Shown: positions 1 through 13,380, numbered from the stretch's first letter. The stretch is DNA of 64,000 nt from Nereocystis luetkeana (GCA_031213475.1 JARUPZ010000024.1:8993324-9057323), one strand, 5' to 3'. Translations and numbers: made by a program. The notes: a model not told the origin generated them from the sequence alone.

Positions 1-501
1 TCTTTTCACTTCCTCCATACCCACATCCATTTTGATTCAACCTGTTTTTTTACAAACATCAAAACCACCCCGAGCATACGACAAAGTTGATTCGGCAGGC
101 GGCGGCTGCGGTGGCGGCAGGGCAGGTGCTGGAATAGACCACACACCCGGCAGTTCCACTGGCATCATACTGGCATCATTGCAACAGGGTACAGAGCCCC
201 CCCCCCCCCCCCTCGCCGTCGGCAACGGCGCCACCGGCGAGGTGCGAGGGGACCCAAATCACGCCCTGCGAAAATATCGACCTCGACACTCCCGCTCTGA
301 CCTCGTTCGCCATCGCACATCCAGCACTGGGGGACGAGCTCTCCCGCGACACGGATACCAACCTCTCTTATCGTTGCCCTCAAAATACATACATAAGTTG
401 GCATTGGCATCAACGACATGAAAGGTGCTAACGTCTACAATACTTCAACGACGTCCTGGGTTTGATCTCCGGCAAGAGATCTATGCGAATGATCTTCTGC
501 C

Positions 502-613
502 GCCCCCGCCCCTACTGTACCAGTAGATCTGAATGGAGTGCATGTAGATGCTTCCCTCCTGCCCCCGCCTGCAGCACGAGTAGACCTCAATGGAGTGCAT
601 GCTGACGATTTTC
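502..613 (+). repeat. Imperfect two-unit tandem duplication, about 57-59 bp
   Basis: Two adjacent units each run from a GCCCCCGCC block to a GTAGA(T/C)CT.AATGGAGTGCATG block. The second blocks are spaced by 57 bases, a multiple of three, so one frame reads VDLNGVHVD then VDLNGVHAD. Substitutions between units include changes that are silent in that frame. This could be a short repeat inside a degraded exon; the surrounding frame is short and no family is recognised. Confidence 0.55.
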
Positions 614-823
614 TCTCGATTCCGCGTACAGTAGAAGTGGATAACGATTTACGACCCAGGAGTGATTCTCCGCTCACGCCCAGGGTAGGACAGCGTGCAG
701 AGCCTACGATATCGGTCTCCCCGTCCGTCCCCCCAGTCCCCCCATGCCCCCCATGCCCCCTGTTGCTGAAACTGAGTTGGGCGGTGCTCGCCTGCTACAC
801 AACTGTATGCTCAGGGTGATGTG

Positions 824-1079
824 TACCTGGTAATTCGCACCTGCTCGAGTTTATGATACCTGGTACGAGATTGTGCGAGCACTGGTACACGGCCGGTAGG
901 TGTATTGCTGGTCGAGGGCTGCCAGTTGGCGATTTGCTCCAGAACCTGTCGTACGAGTAAGATCCTACTTGTACATACCTTGCTTGTACCAGGTTGTACC
1001 AGGTAGGATGTGTATAACGTCACACCGTCACATTTTGATACATGTACGAGTAAACAGCAGTAGTACCTGGTACCTGGTA
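824..1079. repeat. Cluster of five TACC(A/T)GGTA words
   Basis: Exact copies lie at 824-832, 857-865, about 997-1005, 1064-1072 and 1071-1079, the last two sharing a TA. A near copy (TACCAGGTT) lies just upstream of the third. Two TACGAGTA words (about 946 and 1045) are interleaved. This is the first cluster of the window-wide word described in the findings. Confidence 0.85.
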
Positions 1080-2138
1080 CTGTACTATTTACCTATCTGG
1101 TGCTCTGCAACCTGCAACCCTATCCTCTCATCTTCAAACCCTGGCTCGATCATACGCCTCCAGAAATCCGTACCATGTGTCGACTTGAAGGTGTCTGCTC
1201 CTCTTCTCCTCTTGGCTTAGTAGTTGTGCTCATGCAGCACTCTTGCAGCACAGTTCACAGCCCTGCTGGAGTTGGCTTTCCCGCCATTATCTACATCGAC
1301 ATCGTACTGCTGTCTACTTGACTGCTGTAAATTGCACAGGATCGCAGGTCCTCCTTCGTAGATTCGGTCGCACGTACACTCCTTTACTACCCCCATGGTT
1401 GGGTTCGGTCTCGTAGGAGAACCGCAAGGTCAAGTTAAACCTTGGCCACCAAGCTCTGACCCATCGTGTGCAGACAATCTCGTAAGTCCCGAGCGTGGTG
1501 ATATCTACGTTGCCGTCATATTCCTGAGGGGCAAGCTGGGAGGTTTAAACGAGCGTTGCCGCCAAAAAAACGCAGCATCGCAGACCTTGTGTGATTCGTA
1601 CCACATGCCAAGACCAGCAGAACTCACCTAGGGGGTGAAGACATACTATTAGGTACGGATTCCAGACCGAAGATTCACCAAGACGAAATTCGTTGACTCC
1701 AGCGGCTGCAGCTAATATCGAATTGGCTCCCACGTCCGTGCTTGCGTCCATGCGCCCGCACCGCACCCTTTTGAGTTTAAATTTGGCCGTAGTGGGGTTT
1801 CCATACTCGGCAACGTGGCATAATTATCGGGAAATGGTTGCAAAGTTATTGGGCCGCATCGTCCGATCCTGGGCCACTGCAGCAGTGCTGATGATGTGTG
1901 TGTTTTGTGGCATGTCATGATGTTGTCGGTTGTCGCACTTGCATTGCGGCATTGCGATATTAAGCACACAAACGGCCGCACACTTGTGGTGGCAGCCTGT
2001 GCCCGCAAGTCGACCCCTTCGCGATAAGCCGATGCGGGGACAATATTGTGGGGATGACGAAGCAATGCCGAATACATTCAAAATGGGTACTCACTTACGT
2101 TCTGGGCACCGGCATCCACGATGCTCGCGGTCTGTCGA

Positions 2139-4860
2139 CTACCAGGTACTACAGAGGACAGAGCAGTGCATCCCTCGTGCCCACTGTTTCTTTTTTTGCG
2201 AGCTGTCTGTGCCGCCGGCACCGTTTGGAAGCACCGACTAATCAACACGCATGACGATCGCGCCCGGGTCACCGCCCAGTACCTTACAATGCGCACGGGT
2301 CTCTACGGGCGAAGCCATCTTCCCTACACAGCATAAAGTACAGAGCAAAGGAGGCTGCGGGAGATCGCCTATCTGTTCGTTTACGAGCTGCGACGTGCGA
2401 GGGCGCGACAGCGTTAAAGATCAGGATGGCTATGAGGACCACGGTGGCAGCCAAGGCAACGAAGGTGGAGATAGCCAGACAGACGGACAAATCTTTGGGA
2501 GACGAACACTTCACAGGGAAGGATGGATGGATGCGTGCAACAACGGAGAACTTCGTCGTCGTCATGTACATGTATGTATGTGGTTGACGCAACACCCACT
2601 GCAAATTGATACCCGGTACCTGTGGTACAGCAGTATTAATAGTTACCTGGTACAAAGATGTGATCAATGCGGAGATTATCCACGGCTGTGATGCGAAGCA
2701 CAAGGGGGATATCGCACCGAAAGACAGCGACTGAATCTCCTTATAACACAAGAGGGCAAACCTCCTCTGCCACCGGCACGGCAAGGAAACATAACAGCAA
2801 CAACGGCATGTGGCCCTGGGCAAAGATGACAGGAGATATGTCAAGCAAGGGAAAACATACGCTGTCAAGGGTGCAAGGCCAAAATGTTCCCCAACAAAAC
2901 CTACTTTTGTACTTTGGCGTCAGTCAAGGCAAATCAAGCTGCCAAGGGCTGAAAGTGCTGGCCTGGATGAGCCGGGATCCTTTTATCGTCGTCCTGTTGG
3001 TTGTGGTACGAATCAAATTGTGTCATGCCAGCCATGCGGTAAATTCGATTTTTCGCTTGTTTGTGCGCTCACTGAGACTTCGATGTGGCTCTACGAGTAC
3101 GAGTGAAGACAACCAGCACTGCGCTTGTTGTAGACATGTTACAGTTTGTCCGGTTGTCTATGCTGTGCTTATTTACACTGACACCGCCATACTCTACGCG
3201 TAGACCGGTACTTGTAGCACAGTGGTACTACAACGACAGTATGAATAGTACTTAGATTAATAGTAGTCCTACAGTTAGTACATACTTGCTGTAGGTGGTG
3301 TCTTGTACTTGTTGGTACGACCTACCCCCAGTAAGCGCAACGAGTTGACCCGCGATTGTCGCCGTTCACCCGCCGTGGAGATTTTCTTGGTTAAAAACGT
3401 GCTTCCGTTGCCAATGGGGTATATCTGTTTGGCCGCAGATCGACCACATCCCATGCCCGAATCTCGTGGGAAACCGACAAGACAGGTGGAATCCTGCTCA
3501 GCCATGCTGAGTCTTGTTGAGGGAAAATGTTGGGTTGTGTACATGATCGGATGCAGGTACAAAATTGTTTCCTTGCGCACGAGCTAGCTCATCCATTTGT
3601 TTGTGTGACTGATCCCCACCACGATTCCGTACATCCATGGTACAACCTAATATCAGACAGTGGTGTTCTCGAACACTCACAGATCTCGAAATGCGGTACG
3701 AGTGCTGCCTTTCGTGTTTCGTGTTGTGATATAGGTTCGACTTTGTGCAACCGGTAGGTATGTGTGCAGACATGGCAAGATAACCAACGATGCCCAGTAC
3801 ATGGAAGCCCGAGCTAATGTAGAACTATTTCGTCGATGAAGATGCTGGCTTCGCCAATACGGACGCTTTAGTTGCTGACGAAGTGGTTCCCGTACGTCGT
3901 GGGGCGTTTCTGATGGTAATCCTGTTGATGACGCACTCCCTGATATGCTGCGAGAGGAATGAATGGTGAAGAATCATGCCTCCTTTCCAAGACTTGCACA
4001 CATAACGAAACAGCTTGCGCGGAGTATGAATGTCGGCATGCCTGAGACCCCAATCGACGCCGGAGGCTGAGCATGCGGATACCGCCTATATTAGAAACAT
4101 TTACAAGCGCCAGATGACTACTTTATTTCGGCTCATCCCAGGAGACCAATTCGGCCCATCCCTTCAGTCATTGACTCTATTAATAATATCTACTCACGTT
4201 TCGTAGTCAGGATAACTCTACTGTATGTACCTGGTATTGTTTTCGTTCGCGTTCTCTCACTCCGATCAAGCGCCATGGTTCTCCTTTAATTTTTCAAGTC
4301 TTGTCCGACCATTTACCTTGCATTATCATTTAGCGACTTGGAAGTATCGTGCCCCTACACATCGCCCCTTAGCCCTTTTGCAACTCTTATTTTTTCTCAT
4401 GGTAGTCTAGTTTCAAGTGTTTTGCCCCAAAAACACGGGTGCGGGGGTAAAAAGCGTTGGTGGATTCCAACGTTTTTTGTGTCATTTTAGACCTACGCAC
4501 TTCTTTGTACAGCGCTGTATTGGTGCATATCGTTTTCAGGTAGTTGGATATAGGGCAAAACGATTTAGTGCGAATCGAAAAGGGCATGCACATATTATAT
4601 CGCATGCCTCGTGCCTCTTTGTGTCCGTTATTTTGTACTGTTGCAACGATGGTATCAACAGTAGTGGTTCTAGACTAATGGGCCAGGACAAAAACGCAGT
4701 GATGATGCATACACTTAACAGCGTGACACGCTGAAGATCACAACGTTTGACCCCCCTGTCGTTACCTGAATACCGTCTGCTCCCACACGCTGCATGATGC
4801 ATGCAGCACTCCGGGCCGAGCGCACTCGAAGAGCCGAAAGACGGCAACAGTCAGAAACGC
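2139..4860. other. No recognisable gene or repeat family
   Basis: The stretch is mixed in composition. It holds scattered TACC(A/T)GGTA words (2139-2147, 2644-2652, 4228-4236) and, near 2625-2652, TACAGCAGTA, TATTAATA and TACCTGGTA close together. Open frames of up to 194 codons (minus, 2284-2868) and 178 codons (plus, 2667-3203) overlap on opposite strands and have no recognisable domain. Introns could hide exons here, but I cannot support any. Confidence 0.4.
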
Positions 4861-5100
4861 AGACAAGAACAGAATATGGTATCGAAAGGAGAAAAACGGG
4901 AAGGAGGTGAGTCGGGAATCGAAGGCAAAAAGGGCAGGAAAGGGACGCTACCAAGACAATATAGGTAAGGAAAAGAGGAAGGAGGGACGTATTTATTATG
5001 GAAAGGGCATGCACAACAAGTCAAAAGAGGGATAAGAGAACGGGAGACAGGAGGTGCGTGCAATATTGATGAAGAAGGGATATAAAAATGGTGGACGGGG
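4860..5100 (+). other. Purine-rich strand segment
   Basis: The plus strand is strongly A/G-rich over about 240 bases, with many GAAAAG, GGAAGG and GAGGAAG words. The complementary strand gives serine/proline/leucine-rich frames that I treat as composition effects. No gene is proposed. Confidence 0.5.
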
Positions 5101-5149
5101 TGAGGACCAAACAATGAATGGCGTGGCTGTATGCCGCAGTTCCGGCAGT

Positions 5150-8100
5150 AGCGTACAACGCAAGTGCCGTCGCCGAGACCATCGGGGGCACGGGTGTATG
5201 TTATTGGGCTCTTTAAGCTACATCAACGCACTCAGCCGCTCGAGCATTCGCCGTCGCCCCAGCCGCTGCGGCCATTGTGGCAACAGGCTGCGAAGAAGCA
5301 GCTGCAGCCCCGCGGTTGCTTTAGCCGCAGCATGGGAGCAGCGGGGTGTCGAGATGAAAGATCGGGAACAGGTCGCAATACACTCAACTGCTCCAGAATC
5401 TCCGTTGCTGCAATGACCCGAGAAGAAGCAGGAGAATTCTGACGCTGTAACACCACATGCGAGAGCCTTCGTCGCGGCCGGGGGAGGGCTATCGGGTAGG
5501 TTGTCCCTAAGCTTCAAGCAGCGCGCTCAGTTACCACAATATTCTCCGTCGGCTAGACAGTCATCACCGTTGCTGCACAACCTGAGTAGCGACAGAGAAA
5601 CTGCAGTCCTCGTGGCCACAGCCTGAGGACCAGTGGTCGCCACTGCCACAGTCGCAAGAGTAGGAGCAGCAGTGGTCGCCATCGCCGCCTCGGGGGGGGG
5701 CGGTCGAGCCGTAGGCCACAGCAACGCGCTAAATCGCCCCACCACTTCGTCATCGCCCGGGCCATCGACGCTGACGGCTACATCGCAAGTATTTACGACC
5801 CCTTGTAGCAGCGACACTCGCGCCCTCAGCCGTGTCCACGACCATTGTATCCATACGAGGCAGTTCCGGGACGGAGACAACATACGCGGCCGCGACTGAG
5901 TCCATGGTGATAGCGTCAAAATACGTGGGCCGACCTTCGGTGATAGCCACAACGGCGCATCCGTTGCAGTCGCGGCAACCGCAGTGAGAGGGAGCACCAC
6001 CATCGTGCTATGAACCCAGTCCCAGCCGCGACCGGAGACCCAAGGACGTGACCGTAGACCCGAGAACTGGCCGTGAGCCGTCGAGGAAACAACGCACGCG
6101 AGCGTCATCACGGTCACGGTCCCAGGGGGGGAGGGGGGGGGGGTGGTTGAGGGAATGGATTCGTGTTTCACAACAAAACGCTCAGTTGTTCCAGGTTTCG
6201 TTGACGTCTCAGTCACCGCCTTTGTTATACCTGGAAATATATTCACCACCACCAGCAGTGGCCACCGCTGGTGCCGAATCCGACATCTGCATTGTCGCCG
6301 AAGCAACAGAAGGAGTAGTGGTAACCGCCACCGCCGCCGGTACCAACGTCACAGCATTGCCAACAGCAGCGGCACTTGGCATCACAGCCACCGCCTTCGA
6401 CACCGCAGCATCGGCAGATAGATGCTGTGTCACTCAACACACCGACACACAGGCCAAAATGTGGCGGAGTTCAACCTCTGTATCTATTGTATCTATTAGG
6501 GGGCAAGGGTAGCGCAAGGCGGAGGAGGGGGGGGTAGCTGCACACAGGTGCTGAACGTGCAGCTGTACTTGTCCCGTCGCCACAGGCTTTAGGGCTCTGC
6601 AGGGGAGACCCACGGCCTCAGCCCAATCGTTACGCCTTGCTATGACGTACAGACCGGCAAAAGATCCCGCCAGCCACGGTGGAGTCGCTCTGTGCACTGT
6701 TTTCCGCTAGCAGGGGTGGTGGGGTACAACAACTCGAACGAAACCGGAAATAGCGATGTGGCGAGTTGTTAAGTGCAAGAAGGATTTATGAAGATTTTGC
6801 GGGGATCCCGGAGGCGATATTTTGTGGACGAGCAACACAGCGACACAGTGGTGCTCTTGACAAGTTTCCGAGTACTGTGAGATCGAGTAAAGGCGAGATA
6901 CGAGCCATACCCATATACCAGCTGTCGAGGGTCGGGGTCAACCCGCTTCGTCCACCAGCTAACGGCCTAACGGCGTGAAGAGTGGGATGATCCAAAAAAC
7001 ATTTTGCGCATACCTTGGCGACTCGCGACATGAGTCACGCTCTTTCTGTGGAAGTGATACTCACCCGAATGGGTGGACATTCGCTACCCGGCACACCCGT
7101 CTGGGGGGGCATGGTGACGGAATGGTACCGGATCTTCCTGAACAATAGGCAGTTAGAAATATTGGAGCAAACCCAACAGGGGGGCATGTTGGTCCTTGAA
7201 GGACTAGACCTCATTCTTTAGAGAGAGCCGCCAACGAACGTTGATCGCATCTGCGCATGAGCGCAGTTACGTCATGTAGGCGAGCAAGACCGCAAGGCCT
7301 CGAAACGGCGTACATTTAAGGGGGTACCTCGCCGCAAAACACGTACAGAGCTCTTCAACCAACACTGCAGGGATAGAAGGGGGGGCGATAGGGTTGTCAC
7401 AGGGCCAGCGACTGCTTCTGAGACAGAGAAAGATGGAGAAGGTTCCACCAAGGGATGGACGGCACGAAGGAGGTAGGCCACCACGCTGGCCACAACCCCA
7501 GGAGTGCAGGAACAACAGGAAGATCTGCGATAGTGCCCGTGTGGCGTTAGTGTCTGTGGATTATGACGCGGGGCTATTCCGAGGATGAGGAGATTGCACT
7601 CGATGACCACGGACCTATCGTCGCTGCCGCGACGCATTGCCCATTCTAGGCGCGCTCGAAATCCCCTCGGTCGCACGAAAGGGTGGAGCCGAGGCGACTG
7701 TTACAGGAAGAGAGGCCAGGATGACACCGACATCTATCACAGGAGAGAGGTTTCTGAGACAGGGCATCGACGGCAGAGGAATACGTAACATCCGCCGCCG
7801 AAGCATGACCCTGTCTTTTCCATGCGCGCGGCTCCAAACACCCTCTCGAAAACAGCACCTGAAGCCGTGGTGTCATACGGCTATTCCCAGAAGACACTCC
7901 CCGGGAAAATTGATATCGCAGGGCTGACGCCTAAACAGCGTAGAACCCGATATGCTGAACGCTGTTACCAAAGGCGACGACATGTTTCTAGCGAAAGTCG
8001 ATGATACGTCTTTGGGGTCTTCCCTTGGGCAATACTAGTCATCGCGCGCATTGTAGGTTGGGATGGGTACAAGAAAAAGTAGGAAGAAGGACCTTCCATG

Positions 8101-8950
8101 TCGCAACCGTCAAAAGTGGGCAGGTGGAGAGCACTCCAGTGTTCGTCGTCGAGCGCCGATCGGGGCCCGCTTTTGCCACCATAGACGTACACAGTCCAGA
8201 GCTGCTGCAACCGGCATCGCAGACTTATGAACAAAACTCAAGCGGGAGTACTCGGGGTGGACGTACGGGAATCATCAACAGAGGAAAGCGCGGTGATCGT
8301 GACAAGCGTAGTATTACCACGGGTAAGACTGGCGCCGCTGTCGTCACCGCTGATCGCCACCGTTGATCTATGCTACCGCCTAATAGATGTGAAGCTCATG
8401 CCGTCCAACGCTATCGGTGCCGCTTACTCAACCAGTGCAGCTGCTGCCACCCATTCCATCAGCCTCGTGTGAGACCACTGCGACCGCCTTTCCCGAGGGT
8501 GTCGGCAGAATGGGAAATGCCCATTTTGCGACTACGGCCGCTACCGCCGTCCCCGCTGCGAGGACTATCGCTGAAGATCGTCCGGTGTCCGTGGTGCTCT
8601 GCTATGGGGCATCACCATGTCTGCGCTTGGCAACGAAAATGGGGCATCCTGGTAAAACGTGGGCATATATGTTGACCGCGCGCTTCAGCGAGACTGCATG
8701 ATAGGTCAAGTTGTAGTTGCTGCTTCGGTATACTGTCTCTGCCTCTATTAACCTGTCCCACGGAAGCATTGCCTTCTCCTACTGATGGACTGCTCGGTGC
8801 GTGGTCTGGCTTACGTCTCCTTGGGTGTATTTTTCGCCCCGACAGTGGTATGCTTGATGCAGAGTCTCGAGGAGTTACCCAGACCCGCAGTCTTCCACAA
8901 ATATACCGGCACAAGTGGCGGAAGTGACGCGCGTCCTATCACCTTCTAAA
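5150..8950. other. GC-rich, ORF-dense block of uncertain coding status
   Basis: This 3.8-kb block is more GC-rich than its flanks, has overlapping open frames on both strands (the longest is minus 5527-6306, 259 codons, rich in A, T, V, S and P) and has no copy of TACC(A/T)GGTA, the window's commonest word. Several short plus-strand frames have varied, protein-like composition, for instance 6766-6978, 7015-7221, 7822-8004, 8001-8366 and 8227-8472. None matches a family I know. Either a diverged intron-containing gene, a decayed coding remnant, or simply GC-rich sequence would fit. Confidence 0.3.
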
Positions 8951-11553
8951 AACAAACAGCACTTCCTCTTGCTGCGGGCTGTTCTTGCTATTTTCCAGCA
9001 CACGCAGCGGTTGTGGTGACGATCTCGGCGATCATTGATTCATACATCTCCAGAGTTCTAAATGAGTACGTGATTCGAGACCGTATTGTTTAGCTTCATC
9101 TGCTTTCTTTGGCGGTTTTCATGCAGAGTGCTCTGGGACCGACTACCCTCCCTCTTGTAGTTGTGTGCAGGTGGTGTCAAAAACTATGTTTTCCTTTCAT
9201 GGTGTCGGCGCTGACCGCGTCAAATCTTTGTGGCCGAAGCGTCGTTCTTTGCCTTCTTCAGTCTTATTGATCTACAGCAGGAGTACTGACGCAATGTATA
9301 CACACATCACACCATCTTACAACAGTAGGTGTATATATACGGTGTCGATGGCCGCACCATTTCATCGCGTCCAGCGCTTAACTGCAGACGAGTGGCACCA
9401 ACCTGCACGCATAATCTATATACGCCACAACATGCCAGGCGTTTCTCACACTTCGTATTAAACGTATCGGCATGGGTTTACTCCCAGTTGCTGGCAGTGC
9501 TGCCGGTGCTCTCCATCTCCAACATTACTTTAATGGTTCGAATGATATTGTCCTGGAATACCATTATGTCACCAGAGGCTGCACTACTTGCAAACCGACG
9601 GTGTATAGACGGACGGTTCAGTACTCTGTGTGCCCATTCGCCGCACACACTAAAAATACCACGTGAGGCGGGAGCGCTGTTTCGGTCAAGCAAATTGTAC
9701 GCCTGTACCCATGACTTGCTTCATCCATTGTCTGTGTTGTGACAGGTTACTTTTTGTTTTTTATTGGCAGGTCGTATCGTATTGTACTGAACCCGACATG
9801 CGTTACAAATTTGGGAGCCGAGAACTTCAGGCTGAGTTGAAAAAAAAACAAAAACAGCTAAGCACATTTGCTCAGTGGGAGACGCCACTCTAAATCCTAT
9901 ATAATACCAGGTATCAGGTAGTATTCAAGAGCCTATCTATGCTCAACGTTCGCATGGCAGTTCAAGCCTCTGCCGAAATAGGAGTTTCTTAGCTGCTGTC
10001 GCGGAATGTATGATACTTCGAAATGTATACCAGGAAATGTTTTACAAAGTTCAATAATACCAGGTACGCCGTGAATGTGTGAATGTTTTGCCCTCGCCTC
10101 GACAAGAACAAACCATATGCGTGGTGACTACATGTGAATGTGCACTCGACGGGGGGCTGCAAGCGTGGCTGCGCACAACAATGGTCGAGCTCTGTATCAG
10201 TGACTTTCGTAGCTTACGCGTTTACCGTAAACCCATTATAATTCAAGATGCCCCTATTATGTGGAGAGACGCTTGCCACGCCGTGATCATAATGCCCAGT
10301 CCCCCAGTGACGAATCGTCAATGTAGTATGCCGTACGCAGTAGCCTACCCGCGACTTTGTTGTATTAGTAGTAGTGTATGTAGTGTCCTCACGACAAACC
10401 ACGAAGCACATATTTTGTCACTGCGCACTCATGTACTACAAGCATTACTGCTTCCGTTGTGGACTTCACACGTACATACTGCATATAGATAGGTACCTGG
10501 TGGGGCGTATGCTCAACGTATACGGACATTTGTCGTGTTTTCGAATTGTATGATTGTACTGAACAGTATCTGTAAGTCGGTACCAAACCGACCACGGGTA
10601 CATACGCTCACGAGCGCGGGGGCACGGGCACGGGGCACCAAGGTTCCTAGTCTCGTACTTTCATGTTATTGTATTTCGATACTGCACGACACTCGTCGTG
10701 GGTTATAGCAAGCAATCGATTACGTTTGATCAGCACTCAAGGTTCGATATTGCTCATCATCACTAAGAGCGGCGGGTTCCTCCTCTCCTGACTTCGTACT
10801 TAGCAACGGGGGCTGTACGCTGCAACACCAGTGAGTGAACTGCAGTATAAACAAAAGCACCCATCCACCCACTCACCCACCCACCCGTCAACCCACTAAC
10901 TCGCCCTTTACAACTACAGTAGTACTCGTACGCTTTTTAGTGTGCAAACGAATCGTATGGGTTTTAGTATCGGTACGCTGCACCACCGAAAAAACGTGTT
11001 ACCCACCCACGCACCCACACATGTACCGGTACTTACTCTAGTCATGTAGAAATGTAGTTGTTTCGGTGCGCAAACAAATCTTACGGGTATTAACCATTCT
11101 AAAATGTCATGCAAAAAAACGAGAAAAGGTCATACTACCCTTGTACTACAAGCTGTTTCCAGCGACAGCCAAAACTTTGCACGTTTGCAACCTAATATGT
11201 ACTCGGTATTTGAGAGTTGGAAAACGAACATTATTGGTAGGGTTGTGCGCCATGACAATACGAAAACAAAAATGTGACTGGGCTTAAAAAAAATGTACTT
11301 ACTTGTTCGTTTTTTTTGTACACCCTTCCAATTTTTCTTAATTTTTGGCAACTTTGATCCTCCCTGATCGGCGGCTTTCCCCCCCCCATAAAGTCCACTC
11401 GTGAGTCGTGAGTTTTTTTTCACATTGTTATTGGGGACAACCCTGCCAAATTTGATTTTCCAATTCTCAAAAACTCAATTGCAAAAATGAATCCCGTGAG
11501 AGAGCCAATTATTCGTTACGTACGTGGGGTTTCCGAAGAGTTCAAAAATATAA
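8951..11553. other. No recognisable gene; simple-sequence patches
   Basis: TACCAGGTA words occur near 9904 and 10052. A CCCA/CACC-rich patch lies at 10856-10905, with a shorter echo near 11003-11021 (CCCACCCACGCACCCAC). A GGGGGCACGGGCACGGGGCAC patch sits near 10618. The longest frames (about 137 codons near 9329 and 10079) have no recognisable domain. Confidence 0.4.
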
Positions 11554-11576
11554 TATTAATACAGCAGTACCTGGTA
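11554..11576 (+). repeat. Chain of three TA-bounded words
   Basis: TATTAATA (11554-11561), TACAGCAGTA (11560-11569) and TACCTGGTA (11568-11576) follow one another directly, each sharing its TA with the next. This is the clearest example of the words chaining. Confidence 0.85.
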
Positions 11577-11744
11577 TTCTTTTACGCTGCCGCTGATCAT
11601 TCAATGCAAGTATTGGATTGGATGAGGCATCCTGCCCCGGTCGGTGGTTCTACCCAAACTTCCTTGTATTCGTTGGTTTTTAATTGATCACCTACCAAGC
11701 GCTGTGTTGTCTCACCCAAACTTGTGTTGCTACGTACTGGTGTA

Positions 11745-11855
11745 CTATTACGGGGGACCATAGTTAATAGGACCAAATATTGTTTGTAAAGATAGGTGAA
11801 TATATATGTTTTTATGTATACCATACGTCCTATTAACTGTGGTCCCCCGTAATAG
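11745..11855. mobile_element. MITE family 1 (TA target, TTACGGGGG ends), copy 1
   Basis: A 111-bp element with near-perfect terminal inverted repeats of about 30 bp. The ends read TTACGGGGGACCATAGTTAA and its complement, bounded by TA. The interior is AT-rich and carries a conserved GGTTTTTATGTATACC-like stretch. There is no coding capacity, so a transposase in trans would be needed. A TA target duplication suggests Tc1/mariner-type mobilisation, which is inference. Eight more full or partial copies lie in the window. Confidence 0.88.
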
Positions 11856-13380
11856 GGGTCGGGTGTACTTCTGCGCGAAAAGTAATACCTTGTTATATTG
11901 TAGCACTTTGGCAGGCGTTTGTTACAACAAGACAGCCTTGTACGGCCACCAGAACAAAACAAGTTTCATGGACGCCTTCCCCTTGATGAGGAGGACGCCT
12001 TCCCCTTCCTTGCTGAGGTGATCATTTCATCACGTCTACAAACACTAGTAGTGTCGAACTATTGATTTGTTCGGCGTTTGATTGAGTATATACATGGCCT
12101 GAGTACGAGTGATGTACCTGGTGGACTTTAATGTTGAAAACCAATACCTATAAAATAACGCCTCCCGAGGAAGTACGAATTATCCCCATATCTAACGAAA
12201 TACAACTCGCACGCTAAAAACTCGTCACCGACGTGTTCCCCTTGCTCATGCTGTCATGCGGATACCTTTAGTGTTGAAAATAACAATGTGCTCTATTTTT
12301 GATTGCCCGAAGGTGGGATCTTACGCATTTTTCTGGAAATAGCTCGAAACACCCATCAAATTACCGCGAGAAAAGACATGAAAGGCAAAACAACAAAATT
12401 GCTTAAAAAGGGGGGGCTCGAACCATGGACCTGGGCGTACAGAGTTGGGCGCTCCACCGATGACCCAAAGCAAGGGTACTTAATACGGCGCGGGCAGGAG
12501 GTGTAGTGCTCGATTCCCCGCAAAACAATACGTTTCCCATACAATTGGGAACTCTAAACAGGGGACAAAAAACACATCACCGGGAGGGAAACGCCTGCAA
12601 AAAGTTGGAACCCCCCTCATCCTGGGTATCATCCCCCATCCCGGGATCCATGTAACCCGTCGCTGAGAGGGCATCTTCCGGCACCCCCGGCTCAGCGAGT
12701 TGGGCAGCGACGCCTGTTCTTCGGGGACACGAAGGGCTGCTCTGTGGGTGGGCTTGGCACGGTCGGGCAGCCGCGGGGGGTCCGGTGGCGCTCGCGAAAG
12801 CCAGTCCTCCGCTGGGCATACAAAAAAAGTGAATAAGTAGTGTGAACATATATCCGAATGACAACTACAATAACAAGTGCTACGCAAGCGCATTGCACAT
12901 TAAATGATAGTGGGGCTTCTCATTTACGACAGAAACGCAGACGCCTCGATGAAAGAGAGCGGCGCGGCGCCTTTTAGCAAGCAACCCTGATAACTATCCG
13001 GGGCGTTTCAAATTGCGGAGGCGTACGTAGTCAACCCTGTTCCCCGGATTTTTTCAAAGTTTGCATCACACACACGGAAGGCTGTTCGTATTTCACCTGG
13101 TATTGGTACGTATTTATATCTGTAAAACATACCCTGGTACGCAAATATCAGGTGTGTAAACACCTCAGCCTCGATAGCGATGAAGCCCAACCGCGCTGCT
13201 ATCGCAAGTCGGTCTGAGCTGTTCGTTTCTATCATATTCAGTCCTAGTACCTAATGATAATATATCACCCCACGTATTAATGGTCGAGAGCTTCGAGTAC
13301 TGCAGCAGTATTGTTGTAGCATATCATCATTTCACTTCCGCTTTATCATCAGCATAGTATACTTAGAACTACATCAGTTG
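11856..13380. other. No recognisable gene
   Basis: Apart from a tRNA-like pseudogene near 12411-12475 I see nothing assignable. A minus frame of 137 codons (12480-12893) overlaps the tRNA-like sequence and two other minus frames and has no domain. A GC-rich patch lies around 12600-12800. Confidence 0.4.
12411..12475 (-). pseudogene. tRNA-like sequence (pseudogene or SINE head)
   Basis: On the minus strand an A-box-like TCATCGGTGGAGCG is followed after about 26 bases by a B-box GGTTCGAGCCC and then a T-run (continuing below 12411). The spacing suits a tRNA internal promoter. The anticodon arm does not pair well and the acceptor stem is not convincing, so I do not call a functional tRNA. A tRNA-derived SINE head with a lost body is an alternative. 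Confidence 0.4.

Larger units (their letters stand above)
1..2138. other. No recognisable gene; GC-rich start with low-complexity frames
   Basis: The first 800 bases are GC-rich and hold several overlapping open frames on both strands, with glycine- and proline-rich translations driven by C-runs such as the one near 199-212. None resembles a protein family I know. An imperfect duplication and a cluster of short TA-bounded words are listed separately. From 1086 to 2138 I see no repeat, RNA gene or convincing reading frame; the longest plus frame (about 1395-1631, 78 codons) has no recognisable domain. Confidence 0.5.

Noticed and set aside
5527-6306. 259-codon minus frame
   Set aside because: Alanine/threonine/valine-rich composition follows from GC content; many frames are open here. 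I kept only the block as possibly coding.
12411-12475. Intact tRNA gene
   Set aside because: The anticodon and acceptor stems do not pair convincingly; recorded as a pseudogene.
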